From Stentor coeruleus (lineage: Eukaryota; Ciliophora; Heterotrichea; Heterotrichida; Stentoridae): a stretch of 28,329 bases of DNA. The position numbers were made by a program, and so were the translations under genes. The notes under the pieces are model-generated. The model was not told where the DNA came from. It did no database searches and worked only from the letters and a program-made list of their open reading frames with translations. Below are positions 1-9,308 of the stretch, in pieces. Location of the stretch: positions 1 to 28,329 of the forward strand of contig MPUH01000958.1 in NCBI GenBank assembly GCA_001970955.1, written 5' to 3'. How positions within the stretch are numbered: the stretch's first letter is position 1; every line of letters starts with the position of its first letter.

Positions 1-654
1 CCCTCAGCTACTAAAAAGTGGATTTATACATAAATTCCTTTCTTAAATGAAACAAAATTCTTGCAATTTGAAAAATATATATGAATTTGACAGATTTTTT
101 TGTGAAGAGTTGACGAAGAATAGGAAGAAATTATGGTGTTATCAATTTTTCTTCCCTACCTAGTTTGATACTTATACACTTTTCTGTTTGTCTGTGCCTA
201 AATAAATGTCTAAGGTAAAAAAATAAATGCAACAATTATTTTGCAAAGTTTTTATAAACTCTGATTATTTCGAAAATATAATCTTAGCATGTTAAAGTTT
301 ACATACAATACGTTTTTCTTCAATTTAAAATATAGTGGATTTTATGTTTGCAATTCAAGAACAACAGCTTGATATGAAAAAAATATCGTTGTAAGGTAGT
401 GAAATGACTCTAATATTATAATATAAGTATTTTAATCTAATTTTCTATGACAGATGCTCCAATCTAATAATAATAATAGTATAGCATGCTTATCAAATAT
501 ATCTTAAAATATTAATCACAGTTGAAAAGTACTTTATAATATGCATCTAACTCAATAGAGTAGTTTAAAGTTGTATTTACACTAAAATGAATAAAAATAC
601 CTAGTTTCAATATAAATTCAAACTGAAAATATTAAGGCAAAACTATTTTCTCAC

Positions 655-736
655 TCTAAAATGAATATGAAGTAAAAATATAAAGCCCGGTATAAGTCTA
701 AAATGAATATGAAGTAAAATATAAAACCCAGTGTAG
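655..736. repeat. Two-copy tandem repeat, about 41 bp
   Basis: Copy 1 (655-696) and copy 2 (697-736) share the block tctaaaatgaatatgaagta followed by a similar AT-rich tail with a short GC-containing core (agcccggtataag against aacccagtgtag). The copies differ by a 1-base length change and several substitutions in the tail. The repeat lies inside the decayed coding-like segment on the - strand, where each unit is roughly 14 codons. Confidence 0.8.
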
Positions 737-817
737 ATATGAAAATAGAAAACCCTTTGTAAAATATTTCAGTTATATGCATTGAACCTGGAAATATTGA
801 AAATCATAATGATTTTT

Positions 818-898
818 GTTGTAGATAGAAAAATATTGGTAAAATACATCGAACAACTTATTGGCTTTTATTTTAGTTAGTTTGCTTACTTGAATTGG
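818..898 (-). repeat. Diverged repeat, copy A, coding-like relic core
   Basis: Read on the - strand, these 27 codons align without gaps to 27 codons at 4026-3946. By hand count 13 of 27 residues are identical (shared skeleton P-I-x4-L-T-x-I-x-A-N-x-L-x-D, then F-S-x-Y-N), with 52 of 81 bases identical. Upstream of the core both copies also share the codons for I-L-S-K followed by a stop two codons later. The frame around the core contains stops in both copies, so this is a relic or noncoding sequence, not a live gene as read. Confidence 0.55.
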
Positions 899-1651
899 AG
901 ATATGCTAATGCTTCAGTCATCAAAAAAAAATTCTGTTATTTTATTCTAAATATAAAATAAGAAGGTGAGATAATGAATATAGAGTGATTAGTTAGTTTT
1001 TGATAGTATCTTTAGAATATTGATAAAAGATGAAGTTGCTGTATCTAATAAATTATTAATATTTCCTTTCATCTATTGATAAATTAAATCTTTTAATTAT
1101 TTAACTAATTTGTATCAATCATAAATTTCCTAAAATTTTATAGATATTTTCAATCTTCATCACTAATTAAGTTTCTTTTACTGCATATAAATATTAGTTT
1201 ATAGTTAAAAATTAAAGTATTTCTTCTCGAAAATCCCAATTTTTATTATATCAGAGATTTTATAGTTTTTATTTTTCCTTGAAATAACTATATAAATAAA
1301 ATAAGCTGATTGATTCTGGGATTTTTTTTATATTTGCGAACTAGGCTTGAGAGATGCTTCTCTGACAACAAGAACAATTTTTTTATTCTATTAATAATCT
1401 CTGTATTATGACGATTATGTCAAGAGTGTGCCTAAGTACGCAGTGAACTAGCATTTATTAAAATTTAAATCTCTATAAAAAGCTTCATATATTAATCCTA
1501 AAAAGTAAATTTTTCATGCAAAAAAATAAATAAAGTTTCAGTCAAACCTAAAACTTCTCTGCAAATTCAAAAATTATTCATTTAATCTATTCTTGATATT
1601 TGTCAGTTTTATTATCAAAATAGTTTTATCTAATATATTATTTCTAACTTT

Positions 1652-3556
1652 CTAATTCTTTATAAGTTTATGATGCTCTGCCTTGCTTGATATTCTCATA
1701 TAATTTAAATGCTGTAGCATTTTAATAAAAGAATCTTCATAAGTTTTTATTTTGAAACTAATATGCTCTTTATTAATATCATATAAATAAGAATGCTGAA
1801 TAGCCCTGAGAGACATCACTTCCCTTAAACAATAAAATAATGATTTATTAACTTGTGCTGTTCTGGCATTGTTTATAATTTTTTGTTTCTGACCATTATC
1901 GTCAAGTAATGAGCCAAAAACTCTATTACTGAATAATAAATTTACTACATCATCTAAATCAATATTAGTGCAACTGTAAATTTTATTCAAATCATTACCA
2001 CTGCAACATCCAGTTTTAACTTTCATAGCTACTCCAAGAATTTTTACAAAAACTTTAATCAATTGATTTGCAGTAATATCTATAGCAAGGGATTCAGTCG
2101 CTGATCCACATGAACAGCATCCAGGATTTTTGGAAATGCTAATAAATTTTGACAACACAGATAACAAGCAATTCAGCATGCTGGCATCAAAAATAAATTG
2201 TTTAGTAAAATCTCCTTCAATTAAATCAACTCTGCTCGCAAAAATTTTCACATAAGAATTAGCAATGGTATCAAATATTTGGCTTAAGTTATTCTCGCTA
2301 TTTACTCTTTCAATGTGAAAACCGCTTTTTCTATTTTCTAGTTCTTTAAGTTCTTTTTTATATAAAGCTAGTAAATTGAAATCGCTTTGTATTTTATCTC
2401 TGTCTTTCACGCATTCAATTAAATCATCATAAAGTTTCCTCGCTTCAGGGCCCATTGCAAAAACGGTTGGATCCCGATATGTCAAAGGCCTTATATTAGC
2501 GTAAACTGTTACTGATCCAGTATTTAAATTAGCATGGCCACTTAGATTGCTTAAATCTGTTGTTATATTATTTAAATTTGTATTTATATCGACAATGCAA
2601 TTTGTCAAGTGACTGATTTTGTCATTATTTGTAAAGGTTAATTGTTGAGCCGTTATTTCATCTACCTTTTGATTTGCCTTCTCTAACAACGCCTCAAGAT
2701 AAGGCATAGCAACTTCTTGGCCTGCGATTTGTATTTTTTTATTTGCGATTTCTATGTTAATTACAATAATTTTATCTCTTAGCAAAACCTCTTCTCTTAA
2801 GTTAAAAAGTAGCAAACTTGTAAATTTAAGTTGTTCTAAACATGGGATAATATCCTTAGAATATTTTGTCAGTATATCTCTATCTAATTGGAAGTTGTTT
2901 TCAAGTGGATTGCCACTTCTTATAATTTCCTGGTAATAATTATTAAGTTCAGTCCATCTTTTTTGAAATTCTTCAGAATTCAAATCTATTTTTCTTTTCA
3001 AATCACCCATCACAAACATTTTCTGTTCACGCATATTTTCGAGATTTTCTGGATAATATTTTAATTCTGATTCATACTTAGTATATTCTCTTGCCATATC
3101 CATATCTTGAGTTCTTGCTGAATCAATTTGTCTTCGTTTATTAGATTCACCGATTGTGAGCGTTAAATTTCTTGCTTGATTTGTAAGATATTCTTGAGTA
3201 ATTTGCCGAAGATTATTTCCTTCGTTACTTTTTATTAAGTTATTAAGATTCTTTCTTGCGCTATTTATTTTATTTTCTTCTTCATCAATTTTCTTGTCAA
3301 TTGTAGTAAAAACTTCGCCTAAGTAAACACAAGAACGCTCATAATCAGCTTCAAATCTGCTTTTTAATCTTGCTAGATCTAAAAAAACTTCTTCAAAAAC
3401 TACAAAGAAAGAATGAAATTTTAGAACTTCAAAAATCTTTTGTCTACCATATCTATCAAGATTACTTTGATTTCTAGACAATTTTATTTCACCTTGAAAA
3501 TCATGCGAGTTCTGAGAAACTCTTACAAAAGCGCTTCTTTCGCCGACAACTGCCAT
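1652..3556 (-). CDS. Unknown 634-aa coiled-coil protein with cysteine clusters
   Basis: Uninterrupted frame from ATG (3556-3554) to TAG (1654-1652). I do not recognise the family. The first half is charged, lysine/glutamate/asparagine-rich and probably helical or coiled-coil (roughly residues 60-330). A second helical stretch follows near 370-420. The C-terminal third is more globular and has two cysteine clusters, C-C-S-C at 480-483 and C-C-S at 517-519, about 35 residues apart, possibly a metal site or disulphide region. No signal peptide or clear membrane segment is visible. The gene is isolated: about 1.6 kb of gene-free DNA follows it and 1.9 kb precedes it, and both flanks carry copies of the same decayed segment. 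Its 5' flank does not show the strong C-rich bias seen at most other genes here. It may belong to a locally expanded family. The gene is well supported as an ORF; its function is unknown. Confidence 0.8.
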   Translation of the reverse strand: MAVVGERSAFVRVSQNSHDFQGEIKLSRNQSNLDRYGRQKIFEVLKFHSFFVVFEEVFLDLARLKSRFEADYERSCVYLGEVFTTIDKKIDEEENKINSARKNLNNLIKSNEGNNLRQITQEYLTNQARNLTLTIGESNKRRQIDSARTQDMDMAREYTKYESELKYYPENLENMREQKMFVMGDLKRKIDLNSEEFQKRWTELNNYYQEIIRSGNPLENNFQLDRDILTKYSKDIIPCLEQLKFTSLLLFNLREEVLLRDKIIVINIEIANKKIQIAGQEVAMPYLEALLEKANQKVDEITAQQLTFTNNDKISHLTNCIVDINTNLNNITTDLSNLSGHANLNTGSVTVYANIRPLTYRDPTVFAMGPEARKLYDDLIECVKDRDKIQSDFNLLALYKKELKELENRKSGFHIERVNSENNLSQIFDTIANSYVKIFASRVDLIEGDFTKQFIFDASMLNCLLSVLSKFISISKNPGCCSCGSATESLAIDITANQLIKVFVKILGVAMKVKTGCCSGNDLNKIYSCTNIDLDDVVNLLFSNRVFGSLLDDNGQKQKIINNARTAQVNKSLFYCLREVMSLRAIQHSYLYDINKEHISFKIKTYEDSFIKMLQHLNYMRISSKAEHHKLIKN

Positions 3557-3945
3557 TTATTATATAGCCATTCTTTTGCAAAAGGCATATTTGCAAGTAT
3601 AAAGGTAATATAAACACTAATATTTAATATATATAAACTTTCTTGAATTTATTTTAACGATTTTATCAATTCGGTATGCATTCTTGCTTTTAAGATTTTA
3701 ACTTTTGAAAGTTTTTATACAAACAATTTAGCTTGTGTTTTAAATATATGCAAATGAATAGGATTTCTTGTGTTCTCTAAATTTTGAAAAAATATAGATA
3801 TTGAAAGTTTGTGTTTATATAAGACTATTTTTCGAAATCGGACATGATGAAAAGCATAAAGCTTGTGTAGTTAAAAATAAGAAGTTTTTGAAAAGTTTGA
3901 GTGATATTGGTGGATTCTATGATCGTCTAAAATTATAAGAATTAT

Positions 3946-4026
3946 GTTGTAAACTGAAAAGAGGTTGGCTAGTGTATCTAGCAATTGATTAGCTTCTATT
4001 TGAGTTAAGTTATTGATTGGAATGGG
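3946..4026 (-). repeat. Diverged repeat, copy B, coding-like relic core
   Basis: Partner of 818-898. In this copy the - strand frame stays open without any stop for about 70 codons around the core (from just after a TAG near 4090 to the TAA near 3870), and the peptide is protein-like (for example PINNLTQIEANQLLDTLA). Upstream in the same frame are TAG, TGA and TAG codons. The two copies lie on the same strand on either side of the 634-aa gene, about 3.1 kb apart. Confidence 0.55.
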
Positions 4027-5028
4027 CGGGTTGGTATTTCTGTCGAAAATACAATTTGCTTGTTTCTTGGGGCAGACAGAATAAGTAAGCGGCTATATCT
4101 CTTGAAATCAACTTGATTTTGATAGTATTTCCTAGAAGATTGATTCAGATGAGAGTTTTGAATGTACCAGCTTATTCATGTATAATAAATTTATGTCATC
4201 AATTGATGAAGGGTAGATTTTGATGATTTGAATTATTAGAAGATGATGCAAATAAATTGTATATGATGATCAGATTAATTAAATATCGAAATGTGTTTAT
4301 TATATACAAATCTGAGGGTACAATTGAAATTGTTTTAAAGTATTTAAAGAAAATTTACTATAAAATGTCTATACCTAACTTTTTATAATACTGAATATAA
4401 TCTAATTGCAATGAAATTATGTTCAATTTTTCTCTACTATTATTTAATCTTTGCCTTATATCTATGATTCCTTCACTTTGTATTATTTCTCTATGCTATT
4501 AAAAATAATATATTATTTTCAACTAATTAGATGCAAAAACTACTTTATTACTATGGCATAATTCTAACTTTTATTACTATATTTTCCCATTAATACTCCA
4601 CTAAAATTCTGATAGATTCAATCATAAATTTACAAAGTTTCATCAACATATTTATCTCAACCTTATTTTCATCATTAAGTTGATTCTTACTATGTGTATA
4701 TAAGAAATTAGTTTATAAAAATTATAAACATTTTCCTACTCAGCATTTTCTACTATATAGAAACTTTTACAATTTTTCCTTGGCCCTTACTTTAAGTTAC
4801 TTTGTGAAAGGTAGCATTATTTAGTTAAGTATTATGATGATTTGGATTTTTGAAAGGTGGATATGCAAATTTATACAGAAAAAACTTGAGATTATAAGAG
4901 ATGGTGTACAAGAATAAGCTCTTATTGGATTTATTACGATATTTGCAGGTTTTATTATGAAGAATTGCTTAATGAAGTCTTTTATAGAAATGTATTTTTA
5001 ACGAAAATATGCTATGTAATTATTATGC

Positions 5029-5107
5029 TAATAAGTTAAAAATAAATACCTTAGTTTTTTTTATACTGTTAATAAGTTAATGATAAATACCTTAGTTTTA
5101 TTATACT
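5029..5107. repeat. Two-copy direct repeat, about 39 bp
   Basis: Copy 1 (5029-5067) and copy 2 (5070-5107) share taataagttaa, then ataaataccttagttttt and a ttatact end, with a few substitutions and a different T-run length. It is noncoding. Confidence 0.75.
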
Positions 5108-5417
5108 ATAAAATTAATAATATATTTACAGATCCAAAAGATTCACTTATATCTACTTTATACTAACTTAAACATACTTATCCATCCCAGTCTAAAACCT
5201 ATTAGCTTATATCCCAACTAAAAAAAGCTAAATCCTCATCTAAAATCCAACACAATTTTAATACAACTCCTAAAGCTTATTGAATATTAAAAGTATAACA
5301 CCCATCTGCGAAATAAAATCCCATCATCCTAAACTCCCCCTACAAATCCTTATCTCAAATAACCCAACCGACGATCTGATAAAAATCTAAACCCAACTCC
5401 TTCAAAAAAAAATATAA

Positions 5418-5711
5418 ATGATAAACGGGCAAATCAGTCTAAGATCCGAACCTCAAGAAGAAGCGTTGCCTAATCTGCCAGACCGGGTGTTTCCAGTTCA
5501 CGGTTTCTACATGCGGGCCCTGAGGTTAATGGATGGTTCCCCCGAAGATAAAATTCCAGTTGAATCTAAAAAACCTCAATCAAAGCTAGCTAAATTCTGT
5601 TCATCTAAAAGCCGGACCCTGAGAAAGAAGTCCAGCCCAATCCGTAAAGACCATATCGAGTCCCCAGAAAAGTACGCTTTTACGACTAAAAAATTTCCTT
5701 CAACCTGCTAA
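5418..5711 (+). CDS. Small 97-aa protein, function unknown
   Basis: ATG at 5418, TAA at 5709-5711. The frame is richer in G and C than its surroundings, has coding-like third positions, and directly follows a C-rich, G-poor 5' flank of the kind that precedes other genes here, so I take it as real. The N-terminal 40 residues are acidic to neutral with prolines; the C-terminal half is basic and rich in serine and lysine, ending in cysteine. No domain, signal peptide or membrane segment is recognisable. The TEN1-like gene starts only 38 bp after its stop. I looked for a 15-16-nt intron joining the two frames and found none that works: the two GT..AG 16-mers in between (5715-5730 and 5742-5757) both give stops. 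It could instead be the 5' part of a longer transcript. Confidence 0.55.
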   Translation: MINGQISLRSEPQEEALPNLPDRVFPVHGFYMRALRLMDGSPEDKIPVESKKPQSKLAKFCSSKSRTLRKKSSPIRKDHIESPEKYAFTTKKFPSTC

Positions 5712-5749
5712 TTAGTAATCCTCCAAAAAGCCTTAAAATGGGTAAATAA

Positions 5750-6076
5750 ATGCGCAGTACCGTCAACACAGGTATTCTAACCCCAGTAGAAAAGCTCAGC
5801 ATTTCACCCGATGGGACAAGTGTCCGAGTACTTGGCCTTATAGAAAAATACCCAAATGGACTTATATACATACTTGGGATCTCAGGAGGAAAGCAAGAAC
5901 TCAACATGAACGATAATCATATAAATCTCATCAACATGGGAACTTATATGATAATTGGAGAAATGCTCAGAAACAAACTTTGTGTAAGGATTATCAAAGA
6001 AGTGACTTTTAAAAAATACAGTCTAGATTATTACCTCAAAGTTATGCCAGGGCTTCTGCACATTGGCCAGAAATAG
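5750..6076 (+). CDS. TEN1: TEN1-like OB-fold protein (CST telomere complex)
   Basis: A 108-aa protein, close to the usual length of TEN1. TEN1 is the small OB-fold subunit that with STN1 and CTC1 forms the CST complex, which binds telomeric single strands and promotes C-strand fill-in; in Tetrahymena the equivalent telomerase-associated trio includes p19. Residues 13-30 (VEKLSISPDGTSVRVLGL) resemble the first strand of TEN1 with its D-G-x-S-x-R-x-x-G signature. Residues 35-52 would be the second and third strands, and 63-71 (MGTYMIIGE) match the conserved G-S-L-Y-x-x-x-G-E stretch. A helical C-terminus (88-98) follows, as in TEN1. The start is set by an in-frame TAA at 5747-5749. The next gene begins 7 bp after the stop. 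The call was made by eye; another small OB-fold protein, such as an RPA3-like subunit, is the main alternative. Confidence 0.62.
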   Translation: MRSTVNTGILTPVEKLSISPDGTSVRVLGLIEKYPNGLIYILGISGGKQELNMNDNHINLINMGTYMIIGEMLRNKLCVRIIKEVTFKKYSLDYYLKVMPGLLHIGQK

Positions 6077-6083
6077 TAATTAA

Positions 6084-7166
6084 ATGGAAACTGTTTTGAA
6101 GAAAGAGTTTTGGAAGCATGCTTCGATGCTTGTGGAAACACTTATAAACAACCCTATGAAGAAATTTAATCATGAAGATTTACTTGATGATATACCTAAA
6201 GATGACTGTCTTTATAAAGCTTTACCGAAATTGCCTGATTTTCATTTGAAATCTTCATCACTTGATACATCATATAAAACTTATGACCCAAGAATAATGG
6301 ATGTGATGCAGAGGTCTAAGAAAATTGAAGCATTGACTAATATAAGGAAAAATGCTAGGACACCAAGTATGCCAAGTAGGACAATAAAAATTCGTTCACG
6401 TAAGGAAGAAAACAAGTCTTTTAGTATAAGTTATAAGAAAAAAAACATTTTGAGATCTTTGAATGATAGCGGCAAAGCTCAAGCTTTGCCCAATATTAAC
6501 ACCCGACTAAAAGAATTTATAGGCAAAGTTCAAGAAAAATATGCAAAACTAGTCAAAGCGCTGGAGTTTAAACAAGACATTTTATCATTTGATGCAATTA
6601 TTGGGTATTTGAAAAAAAGTAGTATTTTATTAAAACGCCCAACTTATACTAGAGACCGACAACGTGCATATTCTAAATCCCCACCTGTTTATCGAAATAA
6701 TCAATATATAGTTCCAATATATCAAGAAGATATAACTATGGGAATAAGTGAAAAAATGTTATTACTTTCAGTATAGAATATATAGGACATTTTAGACCCA
6801 TTTAAAACTGGGATTATATCAAAACAACATTTTTATGGGATTTTGACTATGTATGAATATACAAATTTTGGCATGCCTAAAAACCTCTCAAGCTCAAGGT
6901 TGGACTTCAATAATTTGAGACACCTACAAAGTTTGAGTACTCAGGTTAATGAAATTAAAAGGATATACAAACATTATTCAGATTGTCAGTTGTTGACAAG
7001 AGATGGGTTTACATGTTTGCTAAGGTCTATTTTTAATAGCGAGTGTACAGAAGAGATACTATTTTTTTTGACAATTGGGAATAAAGTGAATTTTGCCCAG
7101 TTTTTAAGTGTTATACCGCTGCTGTTAGAAAATTATGATAATTTAATGGTTAAAATACAGGTTTAG
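6084..7166 (+). CDS. 355-aa protein with degenerate EF-hand-like C-terminus, one 15-nt intron
   Basis: Exon 1 is 6084-6770 and exon 2 is 6786-7166, giving 355 aa. Removing the 15-nt intron turns an early TAG into a continuous reading L-S-D-I-L-D-P-F-K-T-G-I-I-S, which reads like an EF-hand loop (D-x-F-x-T-G-x-I-S) with an incomplete ligand set. A second helix-loop-helix-like unit follows near residues 290-345, without canonical calcium ligands. The middle (residues 80-150) is basic and serine-rich and looks disordered. I do not recognise a named family; ciliates have many basal-body and cortex proteins with degenerate EF-hands, so a cytoskeletal role is possible but inferred. The ATG lies 7 bp after the TEN1-like stop, leaving no room for a separate promoter, so the two may share one or have overlapping transcripts. 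Confidence 0.75.
6771..6785 (+). other. 15-nt spliceosomal intron
   Basis: The sequence gtatagaatatatag has GT..AG ends and carries in-frame TAG codons. Its removal joins exon codons TCA and GAC in phase 0 and keeps the frame open for a further 126 codons. The length and ends match the 15-16-nt introns described for Stentor. Confidence 0.88.
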
Positions 7167-7241
7167 AAAGAAAAATCTTATTTTGTATAAATATTTCCCC
7201 CTTATTTGTGTGGTGAAAACTTAATCTTACATTTAAAAAAC

Positions 7242-9263
7242 TTATAAATAATGTGAAGAATTGAGTACTCCTAGTCTATTCGCCATTTCCTGCTCAGTCT
7301 TTCTTTGTTTTTTAGCTAAATTGTTAATCACATCACAAGCCAAAGCTCTTTCAATACCAAACTTTCCGTCAAATTCCTTCCTTTCTATATCATTCCGACA
7401 CCCAGCTATTTGTTTTTCCCTTTCCTGCTCTTTTCTTTCCTCATTGTCTAACACTTCAATCATTTCTTTCTTATGCCGATCTTTAAGTTCATTAAAAATT
7501 TTCTCTTTGTTATCAACAACAGGTTTAAGTTCTGGTATTTTTTCTTTAGCCACAATTTTATTTTTCACATTTTCATAAGATTTTTTCTCAATAATTTTCT
7601 CTAATGATTTCTCAGGAGATTTAATTGTTGTGTTTTCTGACATTTTTTCAACTACAGACACTTGTTGACTTTTTGATGATATTTTTTCTGCATATTCAGC
7701 AAGAGCACCTTTTTTCTTTTTCATCTCCTCAAGCATTAGAATCATCTTTTGTTTTTCCTTTTCAGCATGATTTTTAAGTTTCTTTCTTTCGGTCATAAGG
7801 TCATCTTTAACTTTTTTCAAAGCTTGGACTTTATAATTATCTTCTTTAATCCTTTCTAGGACTTTTTCTCTTTCGTATTGTTGCTGACGTTCGATTCTTT
7901 TAACATTTTCTAGTCTATCGCTTCTTTGCATTTCATCCAATTCCAGTTTGACATTTAGGTCATATTCTTTTTTCTCTTTGATTTTCTTGAGTTTCTCTTC
8001 TTCTTCAGTCATTTTTTCCTTTATTTTCTCAACCCTCTGACTGAGGATTTTTTGCATTCTTTTCCTCACATGCTCATGTTGTAATTGCTTATGTTCTTCT
8101 TCTTCCTTTCTCTTTTGCATTTCCTCTTCTTTCATTTTATGGATTTTCTCAGCACGGTCATTAGCTTCTTTTTCCGCTTTTAAAAGATCGTTACGTCTTT
8201 TTTCTTCTAAAGTTTGGTTTAATTCCATGACTTTTTTGATTTCTTGTGCTTTAACTTCAGCTTTTTTCGCTGTTTCAATTTTAGCTTTTTCACGTTCTTC
8301 TTCAAGTTTTTTATGTTTTTCTTCAGTCTCATACTGTCTAATAAGATAATCATTCTTTTGATTTTCTAAGAGACTTGCTAGGTTTTCTCTTGCTGCTTTG
8401 ATTTTTATTTCTTTTGTTTCTTTAAGTTTTAAGCTTTCTTTTTGCTTTTCTTCTTGTTGGGTTTTCATGATTTGTTTACGTTTTTCTTCACGATTTTCAA
8501 GTTTTTTTTTTTTCTCTTCAGCCCATTTTTGTTGGATTTCTAGCATTTGTTCTGTACGTTTGTGATATTCTTCTTGTTTTTTTTGCTGTTCAAGTTCTTG
8601 GGCTTGATGCTCTTTTTTGTGTAGTTTTTCATGATTTTGAACTTCTTTGAGACGTTTTTTTGTTTTTTCGAACTCTGCTGCGGCGTAACGACGTTGCTCT
8701 TCTTCGAGCTGCTGCTGGTCTTTGTGTCGACGGTCATCCTCACGTTTTTTGGCCTCGTCTTGTTCCTGACCCTTACGGGCCAGTTCTAATTGTCGCTGGT
8801 TTTCGCGTTGTTTAGCTTTTTCTAGTTTTTCTTCGTTTTGGTGACGGATAGCTTCAGATTTCAGCTGATATTCAAGTATCTGTTGCAGATCCTGTCTTTG
8901 TTTCTTCTCAATCTTTTCCAATTCTTTTTTCTCTTTTTCAATCATTTTACTACTCATAACAGATGCTTCAATTACATTATTTCGTGTAATTTTTTCTCTA
9001 GACTTCACCATATCTTTTTCTAACTGTATTTTAGTTTCTTTTATCCACTTTATTTTTTCCAAGCGCTTTTTCTCTGCATTATCAAACTTTTTCATGGCAG
9101 TTTCTGCAATGTTTGACTTTCTCTTAAAAAATATAAGGGGTTTAAATACAAGTTCTTCAGGAATTATTCCAAGTTTTCTACAAGCATCTTTAGACATAGG
9201 GGTTAAATTTGGGGGTTTAGAAACCTTATCATCAAGTTGTTCTATGCTTATAAATTTTTCCAT
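7242..9263 (-). CDS. Long coiled-coil protein, 673 aa
   Basis: ATG at 9263-9261, TAA at 7244-7242. Residues 1-48 form a compact N-terminal region (PPNLTPMSKDACRK at 17-30, then LGIIPEELVFKPLIFF) that reads like the conserved leader of ciliate coiled-coil proteins, recalled loosely and not checked. From about 50 to 640 nearly every residue is E, K, Q, R, L or M: one very long charged single helix or coiled coil, broken only near 520-575 by a serine/proline/valine linker. The C-terminus (about 625-665) has N-N-L-A-K-K-Q-R-K-T-E-Q and ends L-N-S-S-H-Y-L. Such proteins are common in cilia, basal bodies and the ciliate cortex; that role is inferred. The isomerase gene ends 45 bp upstream, on the same strand. 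Confidence 0.8.
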   Translation of the reverse strand: MEKFISIEQLDDKVSKPPNLTPMSKDACRKLGIIPEELVFKPLIFFKRKSNIAETAMKKFDNAEKKRLEKIKWIKETKIQLEKDMVKSREKITRNNVIEASVMSSKMIEKEKKELEKIEKKQRQDLQQILEYQLKSEAIRHQNEEKLEKAKQRENQRQLELARKGQEQDEAKKREDDRRHKDQQQLEEEQRRYAAAEFEKTKKRLKEVQNHEKLHKKEHQAQELEQQKKQEEYHKRTEQMLEIQQKWAEEKKKKLENREEKRKQIMKTQQEEKQKESLKLKETKEIKIKAARENLASLLENQKNDYLIRQYETEEKHKKLEEEREKAKIETAKKAEVKAQEIKKVMELNQTLEEKRRNDLLKAEKEANDRAEKIHKMKEEEMQKRKEEEEHKQLQHEHVRKRMQKILSQRVEKIKEKMTEEEEKLKKIKEKKEYDLNVKLELDEMQRSDRLENVKRIERQQQYEREKVLERIKEDNYKVQALKKVKDDLMTERKKLKNHAEKEKQKMILMLEEMKKKKGALAEYAEKISSKSQQVSVVEKMSENTTIKSPEKSLEKIIEKKSYENVKNKIVAKEKIPELKPVVDNKEKIFNELKDRHKKEMIEVLDNEERKEQEREKQIAGCRNDIERKEFDGKFGIERALACDVINNLAKKQRKTEQEMANRLGVLNSSHYL

Positions 9264-9308
9264 ATTGGCGAAATAGTTAATAAATGATGTTTAGATATAA
9301 AGGGAATA

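Larger units (their letters stand above)
1..1651. other. Gene-free AT-rich region with decayed coding-like segment
   Basis: No long open frame is present on either strand. On the - strand, from about 1030 down to 600, a protein-like frame can be read with scattered TAA, TAG and TGA codons. Its best-preserved part (898-818) aligns without gaps to 4026-3946 (see the repeat entry). A tandem direct repeat of about 41 bp lies at 655-736. The rest (1-600 and 1100-1651) is AT-rich sequence in which I see nothing. Position 1 is only the window edge. Confidence 0.6.
3557..5417. other. Gene-free region with second decayed coding-like segment
   Basis: On the - strand, from about 4260 to 3560, one frame of about 230 codons is protein-like with only six stops (two TAG, one TGA, three TAA). 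It runs almost up to the start of the 634-aa gene but in a different frame. It contains the repeat core 3946-4026. From 4320 to 5020 I see only AT-rich sequence. A 39-bp direct repeat lies at 5029-5107. From about 5150 to 5417 the + strand is C-rich and very poor in G, the composition seen 5' of other + genes here, and probably holds the promoter of the 5418-7166 cluster. Confidence 0.6.

Noticed and set aside
1320..1460. GC-richer patch as a possible tRNA or small RNA gene
   Set aside because: I could not form a cloverleaf or find conserved tRNA box sequences. Nothing supports an RNA gene here or elsewhere in the window.
5742..5757. GT..AG 16-mer just before the TEN1-like gene, as an intron joining it to the 97-aa ORF
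   Set aside because: Splicing it, alone or with the 16-mer at 5715-5730, puts a stop in frame with the TEN1-like reading or leaves its frame. The ATG at 5750 with an in-frame TAA before it is simpler.
6843..7166. A separate small gene starting at ATG 6843
   Set aside because: It is the second exon of the gene starting at 6084: removal of the 15-nt intron joins the two in frame, with protein-like sequence across the junction.
7261..9276. Several frames of 60-105 codons on the + strand opposite the 673-aa coiled-coil gene
   Set aside because: They are antisense shadows of a lysine/glutamate-rich helix, giving phenylalanine/leucine/serine-rich translations with no features of their own.
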